64,000 bases of DNA from Nocardioides sp. TF02-7 (GCF_022437945.1 NZ_CP092535.1:1240001-1304000); one strand, 5' to 3'. Positions 1 to 14,021 are shown, counted from the stretch's first letter. The notes: generated by a model from the letters alone, not told the origin. Translations and numbers: made by a program.

Positions 1-317
1 TGCGGGCCACCGCGCTGCCCCAGTCGGGCAGGCTGCCCCCGGGCCACCGCAGGTGCAGCGTCTGGCCGAAGCCGTGGGCGCGCAGGCCGCCGTTGACGGT
101 GTGGGCACGGACCCAGTCGGTGAGTCCGAGCCGCTCGAGCTCGCCGATCGCCCGCGGGGTGAGGCCGTCGCCGCAGGTCTTGTCGCGGGGGGAACACGGC
201 AGCGTCCGCGAGGACCACGTCCGCGCCGAGACGCGCCGCCCACGCCGCCGCCGCGGACCCGGCGGGACCCGCGCCGACGACGAGCACGTCGGTGCGCTGC
301 GGCGTCGTGACCTCCAT
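1..317 (-). CDS. Geranylgeranyl reductase family FAD-dependent oxidoreductase (partial, 5' part only)
   Basis: The ATG at 317-315 opens a protein whose N-terminus reads DVLVVGAGPAGSAAA, the Rossmann GxGxxG dinucleotide-binding motif, followed by FPRDKTCGDGL, the block typical of the geranylgeranyl reductase/FixC family that reduces isoprenoid double bonds (menaquinone or lipid side chains). The gene runs off the left edge, so only about 105 residues are visible and the substrate-binding domain is missing. The frame breaks at the G run 187-192: six Gs where five restore the KTCGDG motif. Family assignment is from the motif; the substrate is unknown. It is divergent from the GH114 gene, with 64 bp between the starts. 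Confidence 0.8.
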   Translation of the reverse strand, partial: MEVTTPQRTDVLVVGAGPAGSAAAAWAARLGADVVLADAAVFPPRQDLRRRPHPAGDRRARAARTHRLGPCPHRQRRPARPRLRPDAAPAVARGQPARLGQRGGP

Positions 318-381
318 GCCCGGATTGTCTCAGCCGGGCGTCGCCGCGGCCGGACCGGCCCGCCCCGGGCAGACTGTCCGC

Positions 382-1165
382 ATGATCGCCGCCCTCGTCC
401 TGACCGTCGCGCTGACCCTCACGCCCGCGCCGGCCCCGACGCCCGCCCCGGGGCCCGCCTCCGGCTCCGAGCGGGTCACGCCGCCGCCGGCCGACGTCGA
501 CGTGGACTACCAGCTCGGTGGCGCCGCACCGCCCGCCGCCCGCGTCGGTGTCGTGGTGCGCGACCGCAACGCCCGCCCGACCGGCCGCTACGACGTCTGC
601 TACGTCAACGGCTTCCAGACCCAGCCCGACGAGCGCCGGTTCTGGCGCCAGCGCTCGGCACTCGTGCTCAAGCGCGACGGCCGGCCCGTCCTCGACGAGG
701 CCTGGGGCGAGTGGCTGCTCGACATCCGGACCCCGCGCAAGCGGCTAGCGGCTCGCCGGGATCGTCGGCCGCTGGATGACCGGCTGCGCGCGCGACGGCT
801 TCGACGCCGTCGAGCTCGACAACCTCGACTCCTTCGCCCGCAGCCGCGGCCTGGTGAAGCAGCGACACGCCAAGGCCTTCGCCCGGCTCCTCGTCCGCCG
901 CGCCCACCGCGCGGGACTCGCCGTCGCGCAGAAGAACTGGGCCGAGCTCGACGGCAGCCGCCTCGGCTTCGACTTCGCCATCGCCGAGGAGTGCGGCCGC
1001 TACGACGAGTGCGGCCGCTACGTGGCGTCGTACGGCGGCCGCGTGCTCGTCGTCGAGTACCGCCGCGCCGACTTCCGCCGCGCCTGCCGCACCCACGGCG
1101 ACCGGGTCGCCGTCGTGCTCCGCGACCGCGCTCTCACGCCGGACGGCGTGCGGCGGTGGTGCTGA
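382..1165 (+). CDS. Secreted GH114-type (endo alpha-1,4-polygalactosaminidase-like) TIM-barrel protein, frameshifted
   Basis: The ATG at 382 gives a signal-peptide-like start (IAALVLTVALTLTPAPAPTP) and then a barrel domain of the GH114/TM1410 family. Recognisable blocks are DVCYVNGFQTQPDE (near residue 75), WLLDIR, FDAVELDNLDSF, and FDFAIAEECGRY. Known members cleave galactosamine-containing exopolysaccharide, but most bacterial relatives are untested; the acidic DAVELDN block is probably part of the active site. The reading frame shifts by +1 between about 741 and 757; dropping one base of the GG near 750 joins RKRLALAGIVGRWMTGC. Length about 260 residues, normal for the family. The last 25 codons (from THGDRV) fall inside the direct repeat that recurs at 1919. 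Confidence 0.75.
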
Positions 1166-1283
1166 GGGGGCTGGTGGGGCTGGTGGGCTCGCGCGCGGCG
1201 TGAGGTTTCCCCGGCCGGCCGGGGAAACCTCAACATGTCCGGCATTGCTTTGCCCGACAAGTGGAGGTTTCGCCCGTCACGTC
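1088..1283. repeat. 196-bp direct repeat copy A, containing palindromic element copy 1
   Basis: This segment is repeated at 1919-2115. The first 75 bp or so (end of the GH114 coding region) match at roughly 85-90 percent, and the following 120 bp are nearly identical. The intergenic core is a perfect 30-bp palindrome at 1202-1231 (GAGGTTTCCCC arms around GGCCGGCC), followed by a second, overlapping inverted repeat 1226-1270 whose arms are AAACCTC and GAGGTTT around TGTCCGG-N10-CCCGACA. The AAACCTC arm at 1225-1231 can pair with either flanking GAGGTTT, so the two hairpins are mutually exclusive. Identity values are estimated by eye. Confidence 0.9.
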
Positions 1284-1309
1284 GCCGCCCGGCCGCCTAC
1301 CGTTCCGAC

Positions 1310-1898
1310 ATGGAGACCTTCCTCGGCCCGGCACCGGACTCCGACGGCGCAGCGGCGTTGTTCGCGGAGGACCGCGCGACCTGGGGGTTCGAGATGAACC
1401 TGTCGCGCCTCTGGGCGCACGACCCGCAGTCGCACGACGACCTGTTCGCGCTCGCGGCACACGCGGCGGCCGTGGGTGGGTTGTCGGTGCGGCAGCGGGC
1501 GCTGCTGGTGCTGGCGACCTCCGGCGCGCGCCGGAGCTCGTACTGCCCGCTGGCGTGGGGCACCAAGTTCAGCCGGCAGCTGCCGCCGGAGAGCGCGGCG
1601 GGCGTGATCACGGGCGAGGAGCGCCCGGCCGGGCTCGACGACGGCGAGGTGGCGCTCGTCCACTGGGCGCGGCAGCTCGCGACGCGGCCGCAGGAGGCCA
1701 CCGCCGGCGACGTCGATGCGCTGCGGCGGGCCGGCTTCACCGACCGCGCGATCCTGGGCCTCACGCTCTACGCGGCGCTGCGCGTGACGTTCTCGACGGT
1801 CAACGACGCGCTCGGCGCCCACCCCCGACGCCGCGATCGCCGAGCGCGCGCCCGAGCCGGTGCGGACGGCGGTCGACTTCGGTCGCCCGCCCGCCTGA
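1310..1898 (+). CDS. Carboxymuconolactone decarboxylase/AhpD-like family protein, frameshifted
   Basis: The ATG at 1310 starts METFLGPAPDSDG; the body contains LSVRQRALLVLATSGARRSSYCPLAWG, DDGEVALVHWARQLA and AGFTDRAILGLTLYAALRV, the helical AhpD/CMD fold found in alkylhydroperoxidase-related proteins. The family's redox motif is CxxC, but only one cysteine (SSYCPLAWG) is visible here, so peroxidase activity is doubtful. The frame breaks in C run 1822-1826 (five Cs, four expected); after correction the protein ends PEPVRTAVDFGRPPA with TGA at 1896. About 195 residues. The gene lies exactly between the two copies of the 196-bp direct repeat, which suggests it came in by, or could be lost by, recombination between them. 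Confidence 0.7.
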
Positions 1899-1918
1899 CT
1901 CCTCCCCGGCGCGTACCG

Positions 1919-2115
1919 CGCACCCATGGCGACCGGGTCGCCGCCGTGTCCCGCGACCGCGCGCCCGCACGGGACGGCGTGCGGCGGTGGTGCTGAGGGG
2001 GCTGGTGGGGCTGGTGGGCTCGCGCGCGGCGTGAGGTTTCCCCCGGCCGGCCGGGGAAACCTCAACATGTCCGGCATTGCTTTGCCCGACAAGTGGAGGT
2101 TATGCCCGTCACGTC
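1919..2115. repeat. Direct repeat copy B, containing palindromic element copy 2
   Basis: This is a near-copy of 1088-1283 and still carries a remnant of the GH114 3' end (THGDRVAAVSRDRA...RRWC and a stop) that belongs to no gene here. The palindrome 2033-2063 has one extra C compared with copy 1. The core TGTCCGG-CATTGCTTTG-CCCGACA is in the same orientation as copy 1. The repeat ends in GCCCGTCACGTC, shared by all three copies in the window. Confidence 0.9.
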
Positions 2116-2203
2116 ACCTCCGGACACCCCGCCGACCGCAGGCACCGTCCCGGATGTTCAGGACCGCGAACCCGCCACCTCGGGCCGCGCCAGCGGCCAT
2201 GAT

Positions 2204-4227
2204 GTGCCGGTGTCAGCAGCACCGGCCGGCCGGCGACAGGCCCAGGAGCGCGTCGCCGTCGGTCTCGGCGTCGCGCTCGTCGGGCTGGCGCTGGCCACGC
2301 TCGTCGCCCTGCTGCTGACGGCCGGGACCCCCGACCCGGCGTACGAGATCCGCCGCGAGCTGGCTCCGCTCGACCTGGTGATCAGCATGGTCTACGGCCC
2401 GGTCGGTGCGCTGGTCGTCGCCCGCAGCCGGCACGCCGTCGGCTGGGTGTTCCTCGCCATCGGGTGGGGGTACGGCGTCACCGCGGCCGCCATCGCCTGG
2501 ACCCTGCTGGCGACGGCTCACCCGGGCCTGGCCGGTGAGGCGTGGTCGAACCCGGTCACCGTGACCGGATGGACGACGGCCACGCTGCTCTCGCTGCTCG
2601 TGCTGCCGTGGCTGCTCACGCCGGGGCGGCCCGGCCGGGGCGCCCGCGGAGCGGCGCTCGCCGGGGCGGCGGTCGTGCTGCTCGCCACCACGCTGCGGAT
2701 GCTGCTGCAGGTCGAGGGCGCCCCCACCCAACCCGATCACCGGCGGCACCCGGCTCGCCGGCCTCGCCCACGACGTCGACGGCTGGCTGATCCCGGTCTA
2801 CTTCATGCTGGGCCTGCTGGTCGTCGCGCGGCTGGCGTTCCGGCTGCGCAGCGGCACGGAGCGGGAGCGCCGCGGCCTCGCGTGGTTCCTGGGCGCCCAC
2901 GTCCTGGTCGCCGTGGGCTACCTGGCGTTCGAGATCGGGCTGAGCCGCGAGGGCCGGTGGCTGCTCGCCGGTGTCGCGCTGATCTTCCTCGCGGAGGTGA
3001 TGCTGCCCGCGTCGGTCTTCGTCCTCATCCGCCGCCAGACCTCGTGGCGGGTCGACCTCGCCGTCTCGCGGACGCTCGTCTGGGCCCTGCTCACGGCCAG
3101 TCTCGTGGCCGCCTACGTGCTCGCGGTCTGGGGCCTCAGCATGGTCGCGCCGTGGGACGAGGAGTCCTCCGGTGTGGTCGTGGTGGCGGGTCTGGCGCTC
3201 GCCGTGCTGCCGCTGCGCGACCTGCTGCAGCGGCAGGTCGAGCGGCTGGTCTTCGGCTCCGGCGCGGACCCCTCGGTGCTCCTCCAGCGGGTGGCGCACG
3301 CTCTCGACGCGGCCGACGACGACAGTCCGCTGCTCGCGGGCCTGCTGGCGAGCCTGCGCCGCGCGCTGCGGCTCGGCCACGTGGCGGTGGCCCTCCACGG
3401 CACCCCGGTCGCCAGTGCCGGGCGGTGGGACGCCGACGCCGACGGCCGGGCGGTCCGGATCGAGCTCGGGTCCGGCGGGCGCGTCGCGGGTGTGCTCACG
3501 GCCGCCGCTCCGCGCGGCGAGCGCCTCGACCCGCGCAGCATCCGGCTGCTGCGCCAGATCTCGGGCCTGGTGGCGGTGGCGGCGCAGCTCGACGACACCA
3601 ACCGGGCGTTGGAGCGCGCGCGGGCGCGGCTGGTCGAGGTGCGGCACGAGGAGCGACGCCTGCTGCGCCGCGAGCTCCACGACGGGCTCGGGCCCGCCCT
3701 GTCCGGCACCGCCCTCGCCCTGGCCGCCGTCCCCCACACGTCCGCCCTGAGCCCCGACGACGCGGTGCTGCTGCGCCGCCTGGGCGAGGAGCTGACCCGG
3801 CGGGCGGAGGACGTGCGGCAGATGGCCCGGGTCCTGCTGCCCCCGGTCCTCGACGACGGCCGGCTCGGCGAGGCGCTCCGGTTGCTGGCCGAGCGGCACT
3901 CCACCTCGCGGTTCGCGGTCTCCGTGGACGCGCCGTACGCCGACCGGCTCGACGGGATCCACCAGGTCGTGGTCTACCAGGTCGCGGCCGAGGCGGTGCG
4001 CAACGCGTGGCGGCACGCCGAGGCGCACCGCTGCCTGGTCCGGCTGGAGCTGCCGGCCGCCGGGGGTGTCCGGCTCGAGGTCTGCGACGACGGCCGCGGC
4101 ATCGGCGACGGCGTCGAGCCGGGCGTCGGCATGCGGTCGATGCGGGGAGCGCGCCGAGGAGCTCGGCGGCACGGTGACGGTCGACGGCGACCAGGGAGGG
4201 ACGCGGGTGGCGATGGTGCTCCCATGA
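2204..4227 (+). CDS. Membrane-bound NarL-type sensor histidine kinase, two frameshifts
   Basis: About 670 residues. The N-terminal half has around ten hydrophobic segments (for example VAVGLGVALVGLALATLVALL, VGWVFLAIGWGYGVTAAAIAW, VALIFLAEVMLPASVFVL). Then come a GAF-like region, a HisKA_3 dimerisation helix with phospho-acceptor in LRRELHDGLGPALSG, and an HATPase with EAVRNAWRHAEAH (N box) and CDDGRGIGDG (G1 box). Frames break at about 2726-2731 (one extra C; corrected to EGAPTNPITGGT) and at G run 4144-4147 (corrected to MRERAEELGGTV). The start is uncertain: GTG 2204 or 2210 directly precedes the first membrane helix, and ATG 2102 lies inside the palindromic repeat. The stop overlaps the regulator start (ATGA), so the two form a two-component pair. 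The signal is unknown. Confidence 0.88.
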
Positions 4228-4889
4228 CGGCGGTCGGGTCGATCAGGGTCCTGGTGGTGGACGACCACCCGGTGTTCCGCCTCGGGATGGCGGCGCTGCT
4301 GCGCACCCTCCCCGACGTCGAGCTGGTGGCCGAGGCCGCCACCGGGGCGGACGCGCTGGCCGCGGCCGAGCGCGACCGGCCCGACGTCGTGCTGATGGAC
4401 CTCGACCTCGGTGCCGACTCCGGCGTCGAGACCACCCGCGAGCTGCTGCGCCGCGACCCGATGATCGGGGTGCTCGTCGTGACGATGCTGGGCGACGACG
4501 ACTCGCTGTTCGCCTCGATCCGCGCCGGTGCCCGCGGCTTCCTGCTCAAGGGCGCGTCGCCGGAGGAGGTCGAGCGGGCGGTGCGGTCGGTCGCCAACGG
4601 CGACTTCCTGATGGGGCCGCAGCTCGCCCAGCGGGCCGCGGTCTACCTGTCCGGTGCCCGCACCCGCGGCGCGGTGCCGTTCCCCGAGCTGACCGACCGC
4701 GAGCGCGAGGTGGTCGACCTGGTGGCCCGCGGCTACGACAACGCCACGATCGCCCGCCGCCTCGTGCTCAGCGCCAAGACCGTCCGCAACTACGTCTACG
4801 GCGTGCTCGCCAAGCTCGACGTCCCCGACCGGGCGCAGCTGATCGTCCGGGCCCGGGAGGCGGGGCTCGGCGGCGACGAGACGGACTGA
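4224..4889 (+). CDS. NarL/FixJ (LuxR-type) response regulator
   Basis: 221 residues. Receiver domain at residues 7-120 with acidic pair D13-D14, phospho-acceptor D59 in VVLMDLDLG, and conserved K in FLLKGAS. The C-terminal LuxR HTH is LTDREREVVDLVARGYDNATIARRLVLSAKTVRNYV, which binds DNA after phosphorylation. It overlaps the kinase stop codon by 4 bp, so translation is coupled and the kinase is its cognate partner. Target genes cannot be read from the sequence. Confidence 0.95.
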   Translation: MTAVGSIRVLVVDDHPVFRLGMAALLRTLPDVELVAEAATGADALAAAERDRPDVVLMDLDLGADSGVETTRELLRRDPMIGVLVVTMLGDDDSLFASIRAGARGFLLKGASPEEVERAVRSVANGDFLMGPQLAQRAAVYLSGARTRGAVPFPELTDREREVVDLVARGYDNATIARRLVLSAKTVRNYVYGVLAKLDVPDRAQLIVRAREAGLGGDETD

Positions 4890-4988
4890 CCCGGGCGGTC
4901 GCGCGCCGACGCGTCCCGGCCGGGGTGCCCGGCAGCTCGGGCCCTGGCGACCTGGCACCCGGGCTGCGCGCGCCGCGACGCTCGGCGC

Positions 4989-5693
4989 ATGACGAACACC
5001 TCACCGCTCACCGAGCCCGGCATCCCGGACGCCCCCTCCCCCGCCCGTCGCTTCGCCGCCTGGCCGCTGCTCATCACCGCGTGCGGCGTCCTCGGCCTGG
5101 TCGCGCTGTTCCTCGAGGGCCGCCCCGAGACCAGCATCGAGGACTTCGAGTACCCGGTCGAGGCTGCCGACGTGCTCGCCGTCGACTGGCTGCCCTACCG
5201 GATCTCCGGCGCCCTCGGCTACCTCCTCGCCCTGCTCCTGCTGATCACGGCCGCGGTCTGGCGACACCGGGTGGAGCGCCGCTTCTCCGGCTCCCTCGGC
5301 GCCACCGTCGTCTCGTTCGGCGTGCTCGCCACGGCAGGCCTGGTGACCCTCGCCTACGGCTGGCGCGGCGCGCTCGGCGACTACCTCCCCGGCGCCGCGG
5401 AGGAGGACACCTACGACGCGGAGGGGCTCTACAACTACTTCATCCTCACCGACTTCAGCCCCTTCATCGCGTTCGTGCCGCTGCTCGCGTCGGCCTACGG
5501 CCTGGCCTGGATGGCCTTCCACGAGCGGCTGGTGTCCCGTGGGCTCGGCGCCTGCGCGGCGCTCCTCGCCACGGCAGCGCTCGGCGGCTGCCTGGCCACC
5601 GGGGTGCCCGGCATCGCCGGTGGCGCCGTGTTCGGCCTGGTGCCGGCCGGCGTCTGGCTCGCGTTCGGCAGGAGCGCGGTCACCGGCCGCTGA
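4989..5693 (+). CDS. Integral membrane protein of unknown function
   Basis: 234 residues with six probable transmembrane helices (about residues 23-42, 72-91, 104-125, 160-178, and two packed into 187-228). No catalytic motif is visible, and I do not recognise the family beyond a generic actinobacterial membrane protein. The loop between helices 3 and 4 (AAEEDTYDAEGLYNY) is acidic and probably exposed. The gene follows the two-component pair after 99 bp and could be its target, but no shared promoter evidence is visible. It ends 4 bp before the convergent GrpB-family gene. Confidence 0.7.
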   Translation: MTNTSPLTEPGIPDAPSPARRFAAWPLLITACGVLGLVALFLEGRPETSIEDFEYPVEAADVLAVDWLPYRISGALGYLLALLLLITAAVWRHRVERRFSGSLGATVVSFGVLATAGLVTLAYGWRGALGDYLPGAAEEDTYDAEGLYNYFILTDFSPFIAFVPLLASAYGLAWMAFHERLVSRGLGACAALLATAALGGCLATGVPGIAGGAVFGLVPAGVWLAFGRSAVTGR

Positions 5694-5697
5694 CGCG

Positions 5698-6309
5698 TCA
5701 CCCGGACAGCAGACCCGCCGCCCGGAAGGCCCGGTCGTAGATCTCACGGATCACCCGGGCCTTCCGGGCGTTGTACTCCATCACGTGCTCCCCCGCCGCG
5801 TTCGCCGCCTCCGCGGCCGCGAGCTTGGTCTCGCGGTAGAGGGCGAGGTCGTCGGGGTTGCCGGCCAGCCAGTCGCGGAACAGGCGGTTGCGCCACGGCT
5901 CCGGCGCGTCCGGGCCGAACACGTGCAGGTTGCAGCACGGCTGCTCGTGCCGCAGCAGGCGGTGCTCCCACCACCACGGCTCGCGGACCCGGAGCACGAA
6001 GCCGGCCGCCTCGAGAGCCGGCACGTACGCCGCCTCGTCGGCCGGGTCGGCGACCACCAGGTCCACGTCGACGATCGGCTTCGCCGGCAGTCCCGGCACC
6101 GACGTCGACCCGACGTGGTCCAGCGCCAGCACACGCCAGCCGAGGGCACCGCGGACCCGGTCGGCCAGGACGGCGTACCACTCCGTCCAGGCGGGGTCGG
6201 GGTCGGCGATGCTGATGCCGACCTGGGGCGCCGCACCCTGCACCCACGGGCTCGCTCCCGGCGGCGGCGGCGCCGCGTCGTGGCTGACGATCTGCTCCGG
6301 CGTCGGCAC
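5698..6309 (-). CDS. GrpB family (UPF0157) nucleotidyltransferase-like protein
   Basis: 203 residues. The segment LDHVGSTSVPGLPAKPIVDVDLVV is the hallmark of the GrpB/UPF0157 family, which has a nucleotidyltransferase fold (G-S ... D-x-D) related to CoaE C-terminal extensions and aminoglycoside nucleotidyltransferases. The biochemical role of stand-alone members is not established. The terminal part EHVMEYNARKARVIREIYDRA is also conserved in the family. It reads convergently with the membrane protein at 4989 and away from rpoC. Confidence 0.88.
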   Translation of the reverse strand: MPTPEQIVSHDAAPPPPGASPWVQGAAPQVGISIADPDPAWTEWYAVLADRVRGALGWRVLALDHVGSTSVPGLPAKPIVDVDLVVADPADEAAYVPALEAAGFVLRVREPWWWEHRLLRHEQPCCNLHVFGPDAPEPWRNRLFRDWLAGNPDDLALYRETKLAAAEAANAAGEHVMEYNARKARVIREIYDRAFRAAGLLSG

Positions 6310-6372
6310 GCCGGGATCCTACGCCGGCGTCGCCGGGCGCCACGGCCTGCGTCGGGGTCTCCCGGAGATGCC

Positions 6373-6407
6373 GAAGGCCCTCCCGAGCAGTGCTCGGGAG
6401 GGCCTTC
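6373..6407 (-). terminator. Hairpin terminator of rpoBC
   Basis: Arms 6373-6389 and 6391-6407 are a perfect 17-bp inverted repeat (GAAGGCCCTCCCGAGCA), placed 10 bp after the rpoC stop. No clear U tract follows on the minus strand, so it may act as a strong hairpin alone or bidirectionally with the GrpB-family gene on the other side. Confidence 0.8.
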
Positions 6408-6416
6408 GTGCTCCGC

Positions 6417-10275
<3,859 letters not shown>

Positions 10276-10329
10276 TTGGCTGATTCCCTCGATAGTTCTG
10301 AAAAAGTCAGTGATGGGGGGCGGGGCGGG

Positions 10330-10359
10330 GCGGCCGGCGCGACGAGGCGCGCCGGCCGC
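10330..10359 (-). promoter_or_regulatory. Intercistronic hairpin between rpoB and rpoC
   Basis: A perfect 12-bp inverted repeat (GCGGCCGGCGCG, 10330-10341 and 10348-10359) with a 6-nt loop begins 7 bp upstream of the rpoB stop's complement, that is, just after rpoB in transcription. It lacks a U tract, so it is more likely an mRNA processing or stability hairpin than a terminator. Confidence 0.55.
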
Positions 10360-10365
10360 TCCTCG

Positions 10366-13300
10366 TCACACCTCTTCGACGGACGACGGCTCGCGACGGG
10401 ACAGGTCGATGCCGAGCTCCTCGGCGGCGCGGAAGACGTCCTCCTCCGCGTCGCGCATCTCGATGGCCGTGCCGTCCTGCGACAGCACCTCCACGTTGAG
10501 GCAGAGCGACTGCATCTCCTTGACGAGCACCTTGAACGACTCCGGGATGCCGGAGTCGGGGATGTTCTCGCCCTTGACGATCGCCTCGTAGACCTTGACC
10601 CGGCCCGGCACGTCGTCGGACTTGATGGTCAGCAGCTCCTGCAGGGCGTAGGCGGCGCCGTAGGCCTCCATCGCCCAGACCTCCATCTCGCCGAAGCGCT
10701 GGCCACCGAACTGGGCCTTACCGCCGAGCGGCTGCTGGGTGATCATCGAGTACGGACCGGTCGACCGCGCGTGGATCTTGTCGTCGACGAGGTGGTGGAG
10801 CTTGAGGATGTACATGTAGCCCACCGACACCGGGTCCGTGAACGGCTCGCCGGAGCGGCCGTCGAAGAGCCGGGCCTTGCCGTCGGAGCCGATCATCCGC
10901 ACGCCGTCGCGGTTGGGCAGCGTGGAGCCGAGCAGGCCGGTGATCTCGTCCTCGCGAGCGCCGTCGAACACCGGCGTCGCCAGCTTGGTGTCGGGCTCGG
11001 CGCTCTCGGCACCGATCTCGATCAGCCGCTTGGCCCAGTCCTCGTCCTGCAGGTCGGCGTCGATGTGCCAGCCCTGCTTGCCGAGCCAGCCGAGGTGCAG
11101 CTCGAGGATCTGGCCGATGTTCATCCGTCGCGGCACGCCCAGCGGGTTGAGCACCACGTCGACCGGGGTGCCGTCCTCCATGAACGGCATGTCCTCGACC
11201 GGCAGGATCTTGGCGATGACGCCCTTGTTGCCGTGGCGGCCGGCGAGCTTGTCGCCCACCGAGATCTTCCGCTTCTGCGCGACGTAGACGCGCACCAGCT
11301 GGTTGACGCCCGGCGGCAGCTCGTCGCCCTCCTCGCGGTCGAAGACCCGCACGCCGATGACGGTGCCGGACTCGCCGTGCGGCACCTTCATCGAGGTGTC
11401 GCGGACCTCGCGCGCCTTCTCGCCGAAGATCGCGCGGAGCAGCCGCTCCTCGGGGGTCAGCTCGGTCTCGCCCTTGGGGGTCACCTTGCCGACGAGGATG
11501 TCACCGGTGGTCACCTCGGCGCCGATCCGGATGATGCCGCGCTCGTCGAGGTCGGCGAGCATCTCCTCGCTGACGTTCGGGATGTCGCGGGTGATCTCCT
11601 CCGGACCCAGCTTGGTGTCGCGGGCGTCGACCTCGTGCTCCTCGATGTGGATCGAGGTGAGGACGTCCTCCTGCACCAGCCGCTGGCTGAGGATGATGGC
11701 GTCCTCGTAGTTGTGGCCCTCCCACGGCATGAACGCCACGAGCAGGTTGGTGCCCAGCGCCATCTCGGCGTTGTCGGTGCACGGGCCGTCGGCGATGGGC
11801 GAGCCCACCTCGAGCCGGTCGCCGGCCGAGACCAGCGGCCGCTGGTTGATCGACGTGCCCTGGTTGGAGCGACGGAACTTCGCCAGCTTGTAGGTCTGGT
11901 AGGTGCCGTCGTCGTTCATCACCTCGACCAGGTCGGCGGAGACGTCCTTGACCACGCCGGCCTTCTCGGCCACGAGCACGTCACCGGCGTCGACCGCGGC
12001 GCGGTACTCGATGCCGGTGCCGACGATCGGGCTGTCGCTGCGGATCAGCGGCACGGCCTGGCGCTGCATGTTGGCGCCCATCAGCGCACGGTTGGCGTCG
12101 TCGTGCTCGAGGAACGGGATCAGCGCGGTCGCGACCGACACCATCTGCCGCGGCGAGACGTCCATGTAGTCGACCTCGTCGCGGGAGATCTCCGAGACCT
12201 CGCCGTTGCGCTGGCGGACCAGCACCCGCTCCTCCACGAACCGGCCCTCGGCGTCGAGCGCCGCGTTGGCCTGCGCGATGACGTAGCGGTCCTCGTCGTC
12301 GGCGGTGAGGTAGTCGACCTGGTCGGTGACCTGACCGTCGGCGACCTTGCGGTACGGCGTCTCGACGAAGCCGAACGGGTTGATCCGGCCGTAGGACGCC
12401 AGCGAGCCGATCAGACCGATGTTGGGACCCTCAGGGGTCTCGATCGGGCACATCCGGCCGTAGTGCGACGGGTGGACGTCGCGGACCTCCATGCCGGCGC
12501 GGTCGCGCGACAGGCCGCCGGGGGCCCAGCGCCGAGAGGCGGCGCTTGTGGGTCAGGCCCGCGATCGGGTTGGTCTGGTCCATGAACTGCGAGAGCTGCG
12601 AGGTGCCGAAGAACTCCTTCAGCGCCGCCACGACCGGGCGGATGTTGATCAGCGACTGCGGCGTGATCGCCTCGACGTCCTGGGTCGTCATCCGCTCGCG
12701 GACGACCCGCTCCATGCGGGCCAGGCCGGTGCGCAGCTGGTTCTGGATCAGCTCGCCCACCGTGCGCATCCGGCGGTTGCCGAAGTGGTCGATGTCGTCG
12801 GCGCCGATCTCCATCGGGTGACCGTCGGCGTCCAGCACCTCGTTGCCGTCACCGTCGACGAGCCGGTCGTCGCCGTTGTGCAGCTGCACGATGAACCGGA
12901 CCGCGGCGAGGATGTCCTCGAGGGTCAGGGTCTGCTGGTCGAACGGCTGGTCGAGGCCGAGCTTCTTGTTGATCTTGTAGCGGCCGACCTTGGCCAGGTC
13001 GTAGCGCTTGGGGTTGAAGTAGTAGTTGTTGAGCAGCGTCTCCGCGGCCTCCGGCGTCGGCGGCTCGCCCGGGCGCAGCTTGCGGTAGATGTCGAGCAGC
13101 GCGAGGCGGCGGACCTCGGCGTCGACCTGCTCCTGGGTGGGCTCCTGGCGCAGCTTCTTGGTGAGGTCCTCGCGGACGGAGGTGGTGTTGATGCTGTCCT
13201 TCTCGAGGGTCAGCATCATCGACTCGTAGTTGCCGAACTGGCGGCGGATCTCGTCCTCGGCCAGACCGAGCGCCTTGAGCAGCACGGTGACGTTCTGCTT

Positions 13301-13921
13301 GCGCTTGCGGTCGAGGCGGACGCCGACGATGTCGCGCTTGTCGATCTCGAACTCGAGCCAGGCACCGCGGCTCGGGATCATCTTGGCGGTGTAGATGTCC
13401 TTGTCGGAGGTCTTGTCGGCCGCGCGCTCGAAGTAGACACCGGGCGAGCGCACCAGCTGGGAGACGACGACCCGCTCGGTGCCGTTGATGACGAAGGTGC
13501 CCTTGGGGGTCATGAGCGGGAAGTCGCCCATGAAGACCGTCTGGCCCTTGATCTCACCGGTCTCGTTGTTGGTGAACTCGGCCGAGACGTAGAGCGGCGC
13601 GGAGTAGGTGAGGTCCTTCTCCTTGCACTCGTCGACGGTGTACTTCGGGTCGTAGAAGACCGGGTTCTCGAACGACAGCGACATGGTCTCGGAGAAGTCC
13701 TCGATCGGGGAGATCTCCTCGAAGATCTCCTCGAGGCCCGACTTCTCGGAGGCGTCCTCGCCGGCCTCCCTGCGGGCGGCGATGCGCGCCTTGTGGGCGT
13801 CGTTGCCGACGAGCCAGTCGAAGCTGTCGGTCTGGAGGGAGAGGAGCTGCGGGAGCTCGAGCGGCTCCTGGATCTTTGCGAAAGAGATGCGGGACTTACC
13901 GGGAGTGGTGCGCGCGGCCAA
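10366..13921 (-). CDS. rpoB: DNA-directed RNA polymerase subunit beta, one frameshift
   Basis: About 1184 residues. Start is TTG 13921, chosen because GAAGGA lies 6 nt upstream and the product begins [16 protein letters not shown] as in related actinobacteria. The rifampicin pocket [14 protein letters not shown]...[13 protein letters not shown] keeps the drug-sensitive residues (D of FMDQ, H of THKR, S of RRLSALG). Later blocks include [22 protein letters not shown] and [13 protein letters not shown]. The frame breaks at G run 12520-12524, where removing one G restores [15 protein letters not shown]; in an essential gene this is a sequence error. The next gene upstream on the same strand is the last gene of the mce operon, not rplL. 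Confidence 0.98.
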
Positions 13922-14021
13922 GAGTTGTCCTTCGACGGGTTCGCTCTCTGAGGCGCCAGGCCCACCACATCATCGGCCACCGGGCAGGCCGAAGCGCATC
14001 TGAGGGCAGGCGCAAGGCGCC

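Noticed and set aside
1202..1271. Palindromic element as an integron attC site (imperfect palindrome after each gene's stop)
   Set aside because: The attC core sites RYYYAAC and GTTRRRY are not present at the expected ends, and there is no integrase gene in the window.
2093..2104. GTG 2093 / ATG 2102 as the true kinase start with GGAGG as ribosome site
   Set aside because: GGAGG is only 2 nt from ATG 2102, and the same sequence occurs in the other repeat copies with no start codon; the repeat is more likely just upstream of the gene.
2616..4958. Long open frame opposite the histidine kinase and regulator
   Set aside because: Shadow of the real genes on the plus strand, with low-complexity Arg/His/Pro composition.
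12500..12530. Programmed frameshift in rpoB
   Set aside because: No slippery heptamer or stimulatory structure; the same kind of extra G/C occurs in about 30 places, so sequence error is the simpler reading.
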